Shown here piece by piece: positions 16,917-24,769 of a stretch of DNA of 64,000 nucleotides. The stretch comes from Adlercreutzia sp910585575. GTDB lineage: Bacteria > Actinomycetota > Coriobacteriia > Coriobacteriales > Eggerthellaceae. The stretch's first letter is position 1; every line of letters begins with the position of its first letter. The stretch lies in the NCBI RefSeq assembly GCF_951801035.1, contig NZ_CATOKT010000002.1, one strand, 5' to 3'. The notes beneath the pieces were generated by a model, which saw nothing but the letters and a program-made list of their open reading frames with translations, did no database searches and was not told the origin of the DNA. Made by a program: the position numbers and the translations under genes.

Positions 16917-18068
16917 GTGCCCTTTGTGGTGCTCATGGCGGTGAATTTCTTTCAGTCCATGGCGGCGTTCATGGCCAATGCCACGCTTCCGGTGTTCGCC
17001 GACTCCCTGGGCGCTTCGGCTTCCATGGTGGGCGTGGTGGTGAGCACCTTCACGCTTTCGGCGTTGCTGGTGCGCCCCTTTGCGGGACCGGCGTTCGACA
17101 GCTTCTCGCGCAAGAAGTTGTTGTTGGGCGCTCAGGGCATTATCTGCCTGTCTTTGTTTCTCTACGGCGTGGTGGACGATTTGGGTGCGCTGTGCGCGGT
17201 GCGTTTGCTGCACGGTGTGGGCATTGGCTGCGGTGGTCCTCTGGCCATGTCGCTGGTGTCGGAATTCCTGCCGGCGAACAAGTTTGCCAGCGGTATTAGC
17301 ATCTACGCGCTGGCCCAGTCTTTTGCCCAGGTCATCGGTCCTGCTACGGGGCTCTATCTCGTGAATTTCGTGGGCTTTTCGGCGGCGTATTTCCTGGCGG
17401 CCGCGCTTCTGCTGGTGGCCATGGGCGGTATCTTCCTCATTCGCGAGCCCTATCGCGAGCATTTGCCCTATCAGCTGAAGCTATCGCGCATGTTCGCCCG
17501 TGAGGCTGTCAGCAAGGCCGCGGCCCTTATGCTGTTGGGAACCTCCTTTTCGTGCATGGCCTCCTACGTGGTGCTGTACGGCTACGAACGGGGCGTGGCC
17601 GATATGGGCATCTTCTTCATTGTATATGCGCTGTGCCTGGTGGTAACGCGGCCGGTGTTCGGCACCATGGCCGATCGTGTGGGGACGCCGAAGGTGCTCG
17701 TGCTGGGCGTGGTGTGCTTTGCGGTGTCCTACGGGCTGCTGTCCCAGGCGCATGATCTGGGGGGCTTCCTAGCGGCGGCTGTCTTCGGTTCGGCAGGGTT
17801 CGGCTGCTGCGCGCCGCTGCTCCAGTCCATGGGGCTCGCCTCGGTGTCGGTGGAGCATCGCGGCGCGGCCAGCAACACCATGTTCACGGGGCTTGATCTG
17901 GGCACGATGGCCGGTCCTCTGATAGGGGGTGCGGTGGTGGAGTCCCTGGCGCTTTCCCTGGGGTCGCAGGTGTCGGCTTACAGCTCGATGTGGCTCATCA
18001 TGCTGGTGCCGGCCATGGGAACCCTGGCCATTGCCCTGTTCTGGTGTTTCCGCCGCGCGAAAGGCTAG
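16917..18068 (+). CDS. MFS transporter (start uncertain)
   Basis: Major facilitator carrier, about twelve helices, 383 residues from GTG 16917. The loop between helices 2 and 3 reads G-P-A-F-D-S-F-S-R-K-K-L-L, an MFS motif A variant. The GTG is unsatisfactory: it falls at the very edge of helix 1 and has no proper ribosome site. The frame is open back to 16848 without ATG, GTG or TTG; an ATA at 16860 preceded by AAAAGAGG, or ATT at 16908, would give a normal hydrophilic N-terminus (I-P-T-A-Q-A-A-D-Q-E-Q...). crcB follows by 8 bases. Substrate unknown. Confidence 0.85.
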   Translation: MPFVVLMAVNFFQSMAAFMANATLPVFADSLGASASMVGVVVSTFTLSALLVRPFAGPAFDSFSRKKLLLGAQGIICLSLFLYGVVDDLGALCAVRLLHGVGIGCGGPLAMSLVSEFLPANKFASGISIYALAQSFAQVIGPATGLYLVNFVGFSAAYFLAAALLLVAMGGIFLIREPYREHLPYQLKLSRMFAREAVSKAAALMLLGTSFSCMASYVVLYGYERGVADMGIFFIVYALCLVVTRPVFGTMADRVGTPKVLVLGVVCFAVSYGLLSQAHDLGGFLAAAVFGSAGFGCCAPLLQSMGLASVSVEHRGAASNTMFTGLDLGTMAGPLIGGAVVESLALSLGSQVSAYSSMWLIMLVPAMGTLAIALFWCFRRAKG

Positions 18069-18076
18069 GGAGCGCA

Positions 18077-18457
18077 ATGGGCGTGCTTTGGGTTGGCCTG
18101 GGTGGCTTCGTCGGTGCGGTGCTGCGCTACCTGATAGGCCTGGCGGTGCCGGTGGGCGAGGGGACGTTCCCCGTGGCCACCTTTGCCGTGAACCTGGTGG
18201 GCTCGTTTGCCATCGGGTTTATTGTGGGAGCGGTGGAGGCGCGTCCTGGCGCCCTTTCCTCGGAGATGGTGCTGTTCTTGAAGACCGGCGTCTGCGGCGG
18301 GTTTACCACGTTCTCCACCTTTTCCTTGGAGACGCTTCAGCTTTTCGAGCGCGGTGCGTGGGCGCTTGGCGGTGCCTATGCCGCGGCAAGTCTTGCGTGT
18401 TGCGTAGTGGGAGTGCTTTTGGGTCGCTGCGCGGCGTTGCGCCTGCTGGGGGAGTAG
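18077..18457 (+). CDS. crcB: Fluoride channel Fluc/CrcB
   Basis: Dual-topology fluoride exporter channel, 126 residues, four membrane helices. Family signatures: G-F-V-G-A-V-L-R-Y near the N-terminus, N-L-V-G-S-F-A-I-G-F in helix 2, and G-V-C-G-G-F-T-T-F-S-T-F (fluoride pathway, phenylalanine box) in helix 3. A single crcB gene fits a homodimer. It begins 8 bases after the MFS gene, so probably co-transcribed. No fluoride riboswitch is visible upstream. Confidence 0.95.
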   Translation: MGVLWVGLGGFVGAVLRYLIGLAVPVGEGTFPVATFAVNLVGSFAIGFIVGAVEARPGALSSEMVLFLKTGVCGGFTTFSTFSLETLQLFERGAWALGGAYAAASLACCVVGVLLGRCAALRLLGE

Positions 18458-18497
18458 ATTAAGATAGCGGCGGAAACTACGTGCGAAGGAGGCTTTT

Positions 18498-19460
18498 ATG
18501 GCGAATTACGAGGAGCGCGGCGCGGGCCGCGACGGGCGGGGTCAGCGAGGCGGTCGCGAGGGCCGCGGTGGGCGTGATCGCCGCGAAGAGCGCCGCCCGA
18601 GCCGCGAGGAGCAGCGTGAGCAGCGGCGAGCCGAGGCGGTACGCCATAACGGCCTGATGAAGGCGGCCTTTGCCGCCGAGACGGCGGAAACCGTGGAGAA
18701 TGCGGTAATCTATGAGGAAGGGGAGGGCCGCGAGCTGCCGCTGCCCGAGCCTACGGCCGAGGCTACGGAAACCTTAGTGGTAACTTCCTTCGCTCCCGAG
18801 GCGCTTTATCGCGACGGTAAAGGGAAGTGCGCGGTGGTGGACCCCGCGAACTTCACGCGCCCTGGTGGCGCCTACGAGGATGGCGCCTTTGGCCCCGAGC
18901 AGATTCTGTGCTCCGAGAGCAACCTGTACCCAGTGCTGCAGGGTGTGGCCGACGAGTACCACCGCAAGAACAAGGACTACCGTCGCGGCTCGCTGTTCAC
19001 TGATCGCGCGCTGTGGCTGCCTGAGGTGCTGTTCTCCCGTTCGGGCGACGTGCGTCGAGCCGGCGTGATTGCGGTGGCCGAACCGGTGCGGGCCTTCGCG
19101 CTGGAAAACCATCGTCCCGAGGCCGAGGTGGAACGCGCCCTGCGCGATCGTATCGAGACGCTGCTGCGCATTGCCGCGGCCAACGAGGTGGAAACGCTCA
19201 TCGTGGGCGCTTTCGGGTGCGGGCGCAACGGCTACGAGCCCGATCAGGTCATTGCGCTGTTCCAGGCGTGGTTCGCCGAGCATCCGGGTGCGGTGCCTCG
19301 CGTGGTGTTCGCCGTGCCCCGCGCCCAGTTCGACGCCTTCGATGCTGCCTTCGGCCAGCCGAAGGTCGAAGAGGTTGCGGTGGCAGCCGAGGAAGAGCCC
19401 GACGAGGAGCGCGAGGACTGGCGCGACATCGAGCTGCCCGAGGGTATTACGCTGCGATAG
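18498..19460 (+). CDS. Microbial-type PARG (TIGR02452-like) protein with Arg/Gly-rich N-terminus
   Basis: 320 residues. The core (about 60-285) resembles the TIGR02452/microbial poly(ADP-ribose) glycohydrolase family, a macrodomain-type fold: N-F-T-R-P-G-G-A-Y-E-D-G-A-F-G-P-E-Q-I-L-C, then S-L-F-T-D, and G-A-F-G-C-G-R-N-G-Y late in the domain. The acidic pair usually following the glycine loop reads E-Q rather than E-E, so catalysis is not assured. Residues 1-50 are a very basic R/G/E-rich segment (R-D-G-R-G-Q-R-G-G-R-E) like RNA-binding RGG tails. RBS GAAGGAGG. Free-standing gene. Confidence 0.75.
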   Translation: MANYEERGAGRDGRGQRGGREGRGGRDRREERRPSREEQREQRRAEAVRHNGLMKAAFAAETAETVENAVIYEEGEGRELPLPEPTAEATETLVVTSFAPEALYRDGKGKCAVVDPANFTRPGGAYEDGAFGPEQILCSESNLYPVLQGVADEYHRKNKDYRRGSLFTDRALWLPEVLFSRSGDVRRAGVIAVAEPVRAFALENHRPEAEVERALRDRIETLLRIAAANEVETLIVGAFGCGRNGYEPDQVIALFQAWFAEHPGAVPRVVFAVPRAQFDAFDAAFGQPKVEEVAVAAEEEPDEEREDWRDIELPEGITLR

Positions 19461-19474
19461 GTTGATCGGGCGCT

Positions 19475-19753
19475 TTAGCCTTCCGTAGGAATAAGCGACG
19501 CTGCGGGCGGCATCTCCGCAGCGTCGATGACCTTAGCCTGGTAGGTGGCCTGTAGGGCCAGCCAAAACTCGGTGGTGGTGCCCAGCGCCTCTCCCAGAAG
19601 ACGCGCCATTTCCGGAGTGATGGCGCGGCGCCCGTGTATGACGTCCGACACGGCAGACTGCGGCTTCCCGATGGCTTGCGCCAACTTGTACTGCGAAATG
19701 CCCAGGGGCTCCAGGAATTCCTCTTTGAGGATTTCTCCGGGGCTGGATGCCAT
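19475..19753 (-). CDS. higA: HigA-type antitoxin (XRE helix-turn-helix)
   Basis: 92 residues. Begins M-A-S-S-P-G-E-I-L-K-E-E-F-L-E-P-L-G-I-S, the standard HigA opening, followed by an XRE helix-turn-helix (about 18-65: Q-Y-K-L-A-Q-A-I-G-K-P-Q-S-A-V-S-D-V). The ATG at 19753 lies one base after the higB stop and has no ribosome site of its own, so it should be translated by coupling; a TTG at 19777 that overlaps higB is an alternative. Antitoxin and repressor of its own operon by family knowledge. Confidence 0.88.
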   Translation of the reverse strand: MASSPGEILKEEFLEPLGISQYKLAQAIGKPQSAVSDVIHGRRAITPEMARLLGEALGTTTEFWLALQATYQAKVIDAAEMPPAASLIPTEG

Positions 19754-19754
19754 G

Positions 19755-20048
19755 TTAGTGGTAGTCAACGAGCTCAACTCCTATTACTCCGTAGCGCGTC
19801 CACTTGAAGCACAGGCGCCACCGCTGGTTAACCCGAATGCTGTGCTGCCCTTCGCGATCGCCCAGCAAAGCTTCTAATCGGTTACCTGGTGGAACTCGCA
19901 GATCGTTGAGGGATCCCGAGGTTTCGGCAGCATCCAAAAGCTGGAGCTTTCGATACAGGACGCGGTAAAGGTTTGCGGGAATGCGCTTTTGGCGGTAACG
20001 GGCCGGGTCAATCCAGAAAGCTTGCAGGTCACGGTCTTTGAATTGCAC
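19755..20048 (-). CDS. higB: HigB-type toxin (RelE superfamily mRNA interferase)
   Basis: 97 residues, starting at GTG 20048 behind GGAGG. Typical HigB features: F-K-D-R-D-L-Q-A-F-W near the start, R-K-L-Q-L-L-D-A-A in the helices, P-P-G-N-R-L-E-A-L-L-G-D-R, and the closing strand R-V-N-Q-R-W-R-L-C-F-K-W with the conserved basic/aromatic residues used to cleave mRNA on the ribosome. First gene of the higBA operon (toxin first, as usual for this family). Confidence 0.9.
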   Translation of the reverse strand: MQFKDRDLQAFWIDPARYRQKRIPANLYRVLYRKLQLLDAAETSGSLNDLRVPPGNRLEALLGDREGQHSIRVNQRWRLCFKWTRYGVIGVELVDYH

Positions 20049-20077
20049 GGTACCTCCAAATGCTTCCGCAAAACAGA

Positions 20078-20106
20078 ATACTACCGAAAAACAGAAGTAA
20101 TGTCAA
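20078..20106 (-). promoter_or_regulatory. Promoter of higBA
   Basis: On the minus strand TTGACA (20106-20101), exactly 17 bases, then TAGTAT (20083-20078): a near-consensus promoter 30 bases before the higB start. Two direct AAACAGAA copies overlap it and may be HigA operator sites. Confidence 0.75.
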
Positions 20107-20119
20107 ATGATTGTTGTAC

Positions 20120-20161
20120 TATAATGCAACGAATAGTAAGTCATATTGCATAAAAGTGCAA
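20120..20161 (+). promoter_or_regulatory. -10 element and inverted repeat before the HTH gene
   Basis: TATAAT at 20120-20125, followed by the inverted repeat TTGCA-taaaag-TGCAA (20146-20161) between promoter and ribosome site. A GTTG...CAAC pair also brackets the -10. Probably an operator for the HTH product or HigA. No clear -35. Confidence 0.5.
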
Positions 20162-20174
20162 CAAAGGAGAGGTT

Positions 20175-20462
20175 GTGAAAGAAGACGGCATTGTCGACTG
20201 GGAGGCATTCGGCGTTCTTTTGAAAGCTGCTCGGTTGAGTCAAGGTTTTCGCCGAGGTGCGGCTTTGTGCGAAGCAGTGAGGGAGAAGGTGGGAATGCGC
20301 ATCTCCGAGAGAACAATTTATGCCCTTGAGGAGGGAAGCCGAACCCCTTCGACTGATGTGTTCATCGCGCTGCAGCAGGTTCTTCCCGAATTGCGCGACC
20401 CAGAGTTTTTGAGGCCGCTTTTTCGAGGCAGCAACATCAAAATAGCCATTGTTGAATTCTAG
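20175..20462 (+). CDS. Small helix-turn-helix protein
   Basis: 95 residues from GTG 20175 (AAAGGAGA site). The middle (about 10-70) looks like an XRE-type DNA-binding fold: F-G-V-L-L-K-A-A-R-L-S-Q-G, then I-S-E-R-T-I-Y-A-L-E-E-G-S-R-T-P-S, the recognition-helix and post-helix pattern of Cro/cI proteins. Divergent from higBA with a shared intergenic region. Sequence here is visibly richer in A/T than its neighbours, suggesting an acquired gene. Regulatory target unknown. Confidence 0.8.
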   Translation: MKEDGIVDWEAFGVLLKAARLSQGFRRGAALCEAVREKVGMRISERTIYALEEGSRTPSTDVFIALQQVLPELRDPEFLRPLFRGSNIKIAIVEF

Positions 20463-20475
20463 GAGTCACGCTGTG

Positions 20476-21150
20476 ATGACCGATTTCGAGAATCGTCTTG
20501 CCCCGGATACCGATATCGTTGGGCCGGGGCAGCGTTCGGCGGTGGAGCCGCTGGAGGTGTTCCTGTCCCGTGAGCCGCGTTTCGCGGTGGCCTTTTCCGG
20601 GGGCTGCGACTCGTCACTGCTGCTGGCGGCCGCTAAGTTGGCCGGCAATGAGGTGCGCGCTTATCTGGTGAAGACGGCCTTCCAGCCGGCGTTCGAGCTG
20701 GAAGATGCCCGGCGGGTTGTGGACGCGCTGGGGGTGCCGCTGACGGTAATCGAGGCCGATGTGTTGACCGAAGAGGCCATTTGCGCGAATCCGCCCGACC
20801 GCTGCTGCTTGTGCAAAGCCTTCATCTTCCGAACCATTCGCAAGGCGGCCACGGCCGACGGCTTCACCGTACTCGTTGACGGCACCAACGCCACCGACGA
20901 TCCCGAGCGGCGCCCTGGCTTTGCGGCTCTCGATGAGGCAGGCGTCGTTTCGCCCCTGCGCCGAGCCGGGCTCACCAAAGCCAACGTGCGTGCGGTGCTG
21001 ACCCAACTGGAAGGATCGTTCGGCTTGGAACCCGGGGCCCTCATGTCCGCCAAGCCCAGCTTCCCTTGCCTGGCGGTCTACGTCCCCGAAGGGGAGCGCA
21101 TTGACGGGGCGTCGTTGGAGACGGCGGCGCGAGTGCGAGGGCTCTGTTAA
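20476..21150 (+). CDS. larE: LarE-like ATP-dependent sulfur transferase, short form
   Basis: PP-loop ATPase related to LarE, which donates sulfur while building the nickel-pincer cofactor of lactate racemase. 224 residues from ATG 20476 (a GTG at 20473 is equally placed behind AGGAG). The PP-loop S-G-G-C-D-S-S is at residues 41-47, with D-G-T-N-A-T-D-D later and K-P-S-F-P-C-L-A matching the segment that carries the sulfur-donating cysteine. It stops about 30 residues after that cysteine, whereas characterised LarE proteins are near 270. No larB, larC or racemase gene is adjacent, so the role is uncertain. Confidence 0.78.
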   Translation: MTDFENRLAPDTDIVGPGQRSAVEPLEVFLSREPRFAVAFSGGCDSSLLLAAAKLAGNEVRAYLVKTAFQPAFELEDARRVVDALGVPLTVIEADVLTEEAICANPPDRCCLCKAFIFRTIRKAATADGFTVLVDGTNATDDPERRPGFAALDEAGVVSPLRRAGLTKANVRAVLTQLEGSFGLEPGALMSAKPSFPCLAVYVPEGERIDGASLETAARVRGLC

Positions 21151-21163
21151 ATCTTGACGCTCG

Positions 21164-21196
21164 GGAGCACCGTCCTGCCTGGGTGGTGCTCCTTTT
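21164..21196 (+). terminator. Intrinsic terminator after the LarE-like gene
   Basis: 8-bp stem ggagcacc (21164-21171) with ggtgctcc (21185-21192), then TTTTGC. A TATCAT (21199-21204) directly after it may be the -10 of gatCAB. Confidence 0.8.
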
Positions 21197-21293
21197 GCTA
21201 TCATGGAACGGTTAACTTTCCGACAGCGGAACGGTTCAGCTTGGCAGCTTCAGCGCTGCGGCCGAAGCGTCCCGAGAGAAGGAGCCCGTTTCC

Positions 21294-21605
21294 ATGACGC
21301 AGCATCTTTCCGAGGCCGATGTGCGCGGCATTGCCGAGTACACGCGCATAGGTCTCACGGCCGAGGAAGTGGTCACCATGACCGCCGATCTCAACGCCAT
21401 TATCGACAGCCTGGCGCCCATCACCGAGTTCGACCTCGACGGCGTCGAGCCCACCTTCCATCCCATCGGCGACTTGTCCAACGTCATGCGCGAGGACAAG
21501 ATTCGCGGCAGCTTCACCCAGGAAGTAGCGCTGGAGAATGCCCCCAAGCAAGAGGACGGCAGCTTCCTCATCCCCTCCATCCTGGGCGAGGGGGGTGACC
21601 GCTAA
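21294..21605 (+). CDS. gatC: Asp-tRNA(Asn)/Glu-tRNA(Gln) amidotransferase subunit C
   Basis: Small stabilising subunit of GatCAB, which converts misacylated Glu-tRNA(Gln) or Asp-tRNA(Asn) to Gln- or Asn-tRNA. 103 residues with the usual N-terminal helices (L-S-E-A-D-V-R-G-I-A-E-Y-T-R-I-G-L) and the C-terminal strand V-M-R-E-D-K. AAGGAG site nine bases upstream. Its stop overlaps the gatA start by one base. Confidence 0.96.
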   Translation: MTQHLSEADVRGIAEYTRIGLTAEEVVTMTADLNAIIDSLAPITEFDLDGVEPTFHPIGDLSNVMREDKIRGSFTQEVALENAPKQEDGSFLIPSILGEGGDR

Positions 21606-23098
21606 TGGCACGCACCTTCGGAGAAATGAGCATCCGCGAGATCCAGAGCGGCCTGGCGGCCAAGGAGTTCTCGGCGGCCGATGTGGCCCGCGGCACCTTC
21701 GAGCGCATTGCCGCGGCCGACGAGACGGTGCACTCGTTCCTGGAAACCACTCAGGAGCTGGCCTTGGATGCGGCAGCCCGCATCGATAAGGCCATTGCCG
21801 AGGATCGTCTGGCCGAGATGGGTCCGCTTGCTGGCATTCCGGTGGGCTACAAGGACAACATGAACCTCACGGGCACCCACACCACGTGCTCGTCGAACAT
21901 GCTGCGCAACTACGTGTCGCCCTATACCGCCACCTGCGTGGAGAACACCCTGCGCGCCGGCGCTTTGCCCATCGGCAAACTGAACATGGACGAGTTCGCC
22001 TTTGGCAGCTCCACGGAGACGAGCGCCTTCGGCCCCACCCGCAATCCGTGGGACGTGGAGCGCGTGCCCGGCGGCTCGTCGGGTGGCTCCGCGGCGGCCG
22101 TGGCGGCGGGCTTGGTGCCCGTTACCCTGGGCTCCGACACCGGCGGCTCTATTCGCCAGCCCGGCAGCTTCTGCGGCCTGGTGGCCGTGAAGCCCACCTA
22201 CGGCGTGGTGTCCCGCTACGGCGTGGTGGCTTTCGGCAGCTCGCTGGACCAGGTGGGTCCTTTCGCCCGTACGGTGGAGGATGCGGCGCTCACGTTGAAT
22301 GCGCTGTCCGGTCGCGACGAGCTGGACTGCACGAGCCAGCCCTGCGATGTGGACTTCACCGCTAACCTGGCCGAGGGCGCGGCTGGCATGAAAATCGGCA
22401 TTGTGCCCGCATTCATGGAAGCCGAAGGTCTGACCGCCGAGGTGAAGGCCAAGGTGGCCGAGGCCGCCGACCAGCTGCGCAAGCTGGGGGCCGAAATTGT
22501 GGAAGTGGAGCTGCCCCACGCCCAGGCAGCCATGAGCGCCTACTACGTGCTGGGTCCCTGCGAGGCCTTCAGCAACCTGGCCCGCTTCGATTCCGTGCGC
22601 TACGGCTATTGCGATCCGGGCCATAAGGATCTGGGCAGCCAGTACGAGGCCAGCCGCCACGAGGGCTTCGGTCCCGAGGCGCGCCGCCGCATCATGCTGG
22701 GCAGCTACCTGCTGTCTGCGGGCGTGTACGACAAGTACTACTACCCGGCTCAGCAGGTGCGCACCCTCATCACCCAGGATTACACGCGCGCCTTCGAGTC
22801 GGTGGACTGCATCCTGACGCCCGTGGCGCCGCGCACCGCCTTCAAGTTCGGCGAGATCGGCGATCCCACGGAAATGTACCTGTCGGACATGTTCACCATC
22901 TCCATCAACATTGCGGGTAATGGCGGCATGTCGCTGCCCGTGGGCCTGGGGGCCGACACGGGGCTGCCGGTGGGCGTGCAGCTTATCGCCCCGGCGTTCA
23001 AGGACAAGAACATGCTGCGTGCGGCCGCGGCTCTGGAGACCGTGTACGGCGCGGCGCCCGTTGCCCCTGGCTTCGCCGACGGAAAGGCGGGTGCCTAA
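21605..23098 (+). CDS. gatA: Asp-tRNA(Asn)/Glu-tRNA(Gln) amidotransferase subunit A
   Basis: Glutaminase/amidase subunit, 497 residues. The Ser-cisSer-Lys triad is visible: Lys83 in G-Y-K-D-N, Ser158 in P-G-G-S-S-G-G-S, and the nucleophile Ser182 in G-S-D-T-G-G-S-I-R-Q-P. It generates ammonia from glutamine and channels it to GatB. Overlaps gatC by one base and abuts gatB, a tight operon. Confidence 0.98.
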   Translation: MARTFGEMSIREIQSGLAAKEFSAADVARGTFERIAAADETVHSFLETTQELALDAAARIDKAIAEDRLAEMGPLAGIPVGYKDNMNLTGTHTTCSSNMLRNYVSPYTATCVENTLRAGALPIGKLNMDEFAFGSSTETSAFGPTRNPWDVERVPGGSSGGSAAAVAAGLVPVTLGSDTGGSIRQPGSFCGLVAVKPTYGVVSRYGVVAFGSSLDQVGPFARTVEDAALTLNALSGRDELDCTSQPCDVDFTANLAEGAAGMKIGIVPAFMEAEGLTAEVKAKVAEAADQLRKLGAEIVEVELPHAQAAMSAYYVLGPCEAFSNLARFDSVRYGYCDPGHKDLGSQYEASRHEGFGPEARRRIMLGSYLLSAGVYDKYYYPAQQVRTLITQDYTRAFESVDCILTPVAPRTAFKFGEIGDPTEMYLSDMFTISINIAGNGGMSLPVGLGADTGLPVGVQLIAPAFKDKNMLRAAAALETVYGAAPVAPGFADGKAGA

Positions 23099-24679
23099 AT
23101 GAAAACGCTGGAAGAAGTGTTCGAAACCTGGGAGGCCGTCATCGGCCTGGAAATCCACGCGGAGCTGACCACCCTGGAAACCAAGATGTTCTGCGGCTGC
23201 AAGCTGGAGTTCGGCGCCGACCCGAACACCCACACCTGCCCGGTGTGCCTGGGTCTGCCCGGCGCGCTGCCGGTGCCCAACCGCGCGGCCATCGAGTCCA
23301 TTGTGCTGGCGGGCCTGGCCACCAACTGCGATATCGAGAAGCACTCCATGTTCTACCGCAAGAACTACATGTACCCCGATATGGCGAAGAACTTCCAAAC
23401 CACCCAGGGCCCCATCGCCTTCTGCATGCGCGGCCATCTGGACCTGGACGTTGACGGCCGCGGGGCCAACGAGCGCTACCGCCTGGACGCGCTCAAGCCC
23501 GGCGACACGGACGGCAACATTACCCGTACCGAGGACGGCTACGTGGCCCACGTGGGCATTACGCGCATCCATATGGAAGAGGATGCGGGCAAGATGATCC
23601 ATCTGGGTGGCGGCGAGGGGCGCATTGCCGGGGCCACTCAGTCCCTGGTGGACTACAACCGCGCTGGCACGCCGCTTATCGAGTTGGTCACCGAACCGGA
23701 TTTGCGCACGCCGGAGGAGGCGCGCCTGTTCATGCAGAAGCTGCGCCAGATCTACCTGGCCATCGGCATTTCCGACTGCTCCATGGAAGAGGGCTCTCTG
23801 CGCTGCGACGGCAACGTGTCGCTGCGTCGTCGCGGTTCCACGGGTCTGGGCACGAAGACCGAGCTCAAGAACATGAACTCCTTCAAGAATCTTCACGACG
23901 GCCTGGCCTACGAGATCTGCCGTCAGGCTGAGGTGCTGGAAGAGGGCGGTACCATCTACCAGGAAACCCGTCACTGGGATCCGTCGGCTAAGCGCACCAT
24001 TGTCATGCGCGTGAAGGAGACGGCCGACGACTACCGTCTGTTCCCTGAGCCCGACTTGGCGCCCTACGATCTGTCCGACGAGTTCATCGAGGGCGTACGT
24101 GCCAAGCTGCCCGAGCTGCCCGATCAGAAGGCGGCCCGCTACAGCGCCGACTTCGGGCTTTCGGCCTATGATGCGCGTCACTTGGTGGACCATCGCGCCA
24201 CGGCCGACTTCTTCGACGAGTGCATGGCTTTGGCCGGCGCCGAGGCCGACGGGTCGAAGTTCGCCAAGCCGCTGGCCAACCTCATCATCAACGACGTGAC
24301 GGCCTATCTGAACGCCCACGAAGGCGAGGCCCTGTCCGACACGCCGCTGACGGCCGCCCGCGCTCTGGCTCTGGTGAAGCTGCTTACCGCCGATACCATT
24401 TCGTCGAAGCAGGCGAAGGAGGTATTCGCCGCCATCATGGACGAGGACAAGGATCCCGACGCCATTGTGGAGGAGCGCGGCATGAAGCAGGTGTCCGACA
24501 CCGGCGCCATTGAGGCCGTGGTGGATCAGGTTATCGCCGCCAATCCTGATGAGGTGGCTCGCTACCGCGACGGCAACGACAAGCTCATCGGTTTCTTCGT
24601 GGGCCAATGCATGAAGGCCATGCGCGGCCAGGGCAATCCCAAGATCATCAACGAGCTTCTGGCGAAGAAGCTGGGGTAG
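23099..24679 (+). CDS. gatB: Asp-tRNA(Asn)/Glu-tRNA(Gln) amidotransferase subunit B
   Basis: Kinase/transamidase subunit that activates the misacylated tRNA with ATP. 526 residues, slightly long because of a 12-residue N-terminal lead before W-E-A-V-I-G-L-E-I-H-A-E-L. The cysteine/zinc region (M-F-C-G-C, then H-T-C-P-V-C-L-G-L-P-G) is intact, as is the C-terminal YqeY-like tail domain (about 400-526) that binds tRNA. Starts right after the gatA stop; a terminator follows. Confidence 0.98.
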   Translation: MKTLEEVFETWEAVIGLEIHAELTTLETKMFCGCKLEFGADPNTHTCPVCLGLPGALPVPNRAAIESIVLAGLATNCDIEKHSMFYRKNYMYPDMAKNFQTTQGPIAFCMRGHLDLDVDGRGANERYRLDALKPGDTDGNITRTEDGYVAHVGITRIHMEEDAGKMIHLGGGEGRIAGATQSLVDYNRAGTPLIELVTEPDLRTPEEARLFMQKLRQIYLAIGISDCSMEEGSLRCDGNVSLRRRGSTGLGTKTELKNMNSFKNLHDGLAYEICRQAEVLEEGGTIYQETRHWDPSAKRTIVMRVKETADDYRLFPEPDLAPYDLSDEFIEGVRAKLPELPDQKAARYSADFGLSAYDARHLVDHRATADFFDECMALAGAEADGSKFAKPLANLIINDVTAYLNAHEGEALSDTPLTAARALALVKLLTADTISSKQAKEVFAAIMDEDKDPDAIVEERGMKQVSDTGAIEAVVDQVIAANPDEVARYRDGNDKLIGFFVGQCMKAMRGQGNPKIINELLAKKLG

Positions 24680-24707
24680 GGAAGCGTCAATCCACTGGTT
24701 GCTTTGG

Positions 24708-24743
24708 GGCGGTTTCGCGGCGACGGCTGCGGAACCGCCTTTT
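24708..24743 (+). terminator. Intrinsic terminator after gatCAB
   Basis: 11-bp stem ggcggtttcgc (24708-24718) with gcggaaccgcc (24729-24739) including one wobble, then TTTTCTT. Confidence 0.85.
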
Positions 24744-24769
24744 CTTATGGGGATGCGTGGCGCTGCGAC

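Noticed and set aside
20476..21293. LarE shortened by a frameshift
   Set aside because: No continuation of the C-terminal domain in any frame before gatC; a terminator follows the stop at once.
21602..24607. 1001-codon open frame antisense to gatA and gatB
   Set aside because: Both sense genes are certain and complete; the antisense product is low-complexity with His/Gly/Arg repeats.
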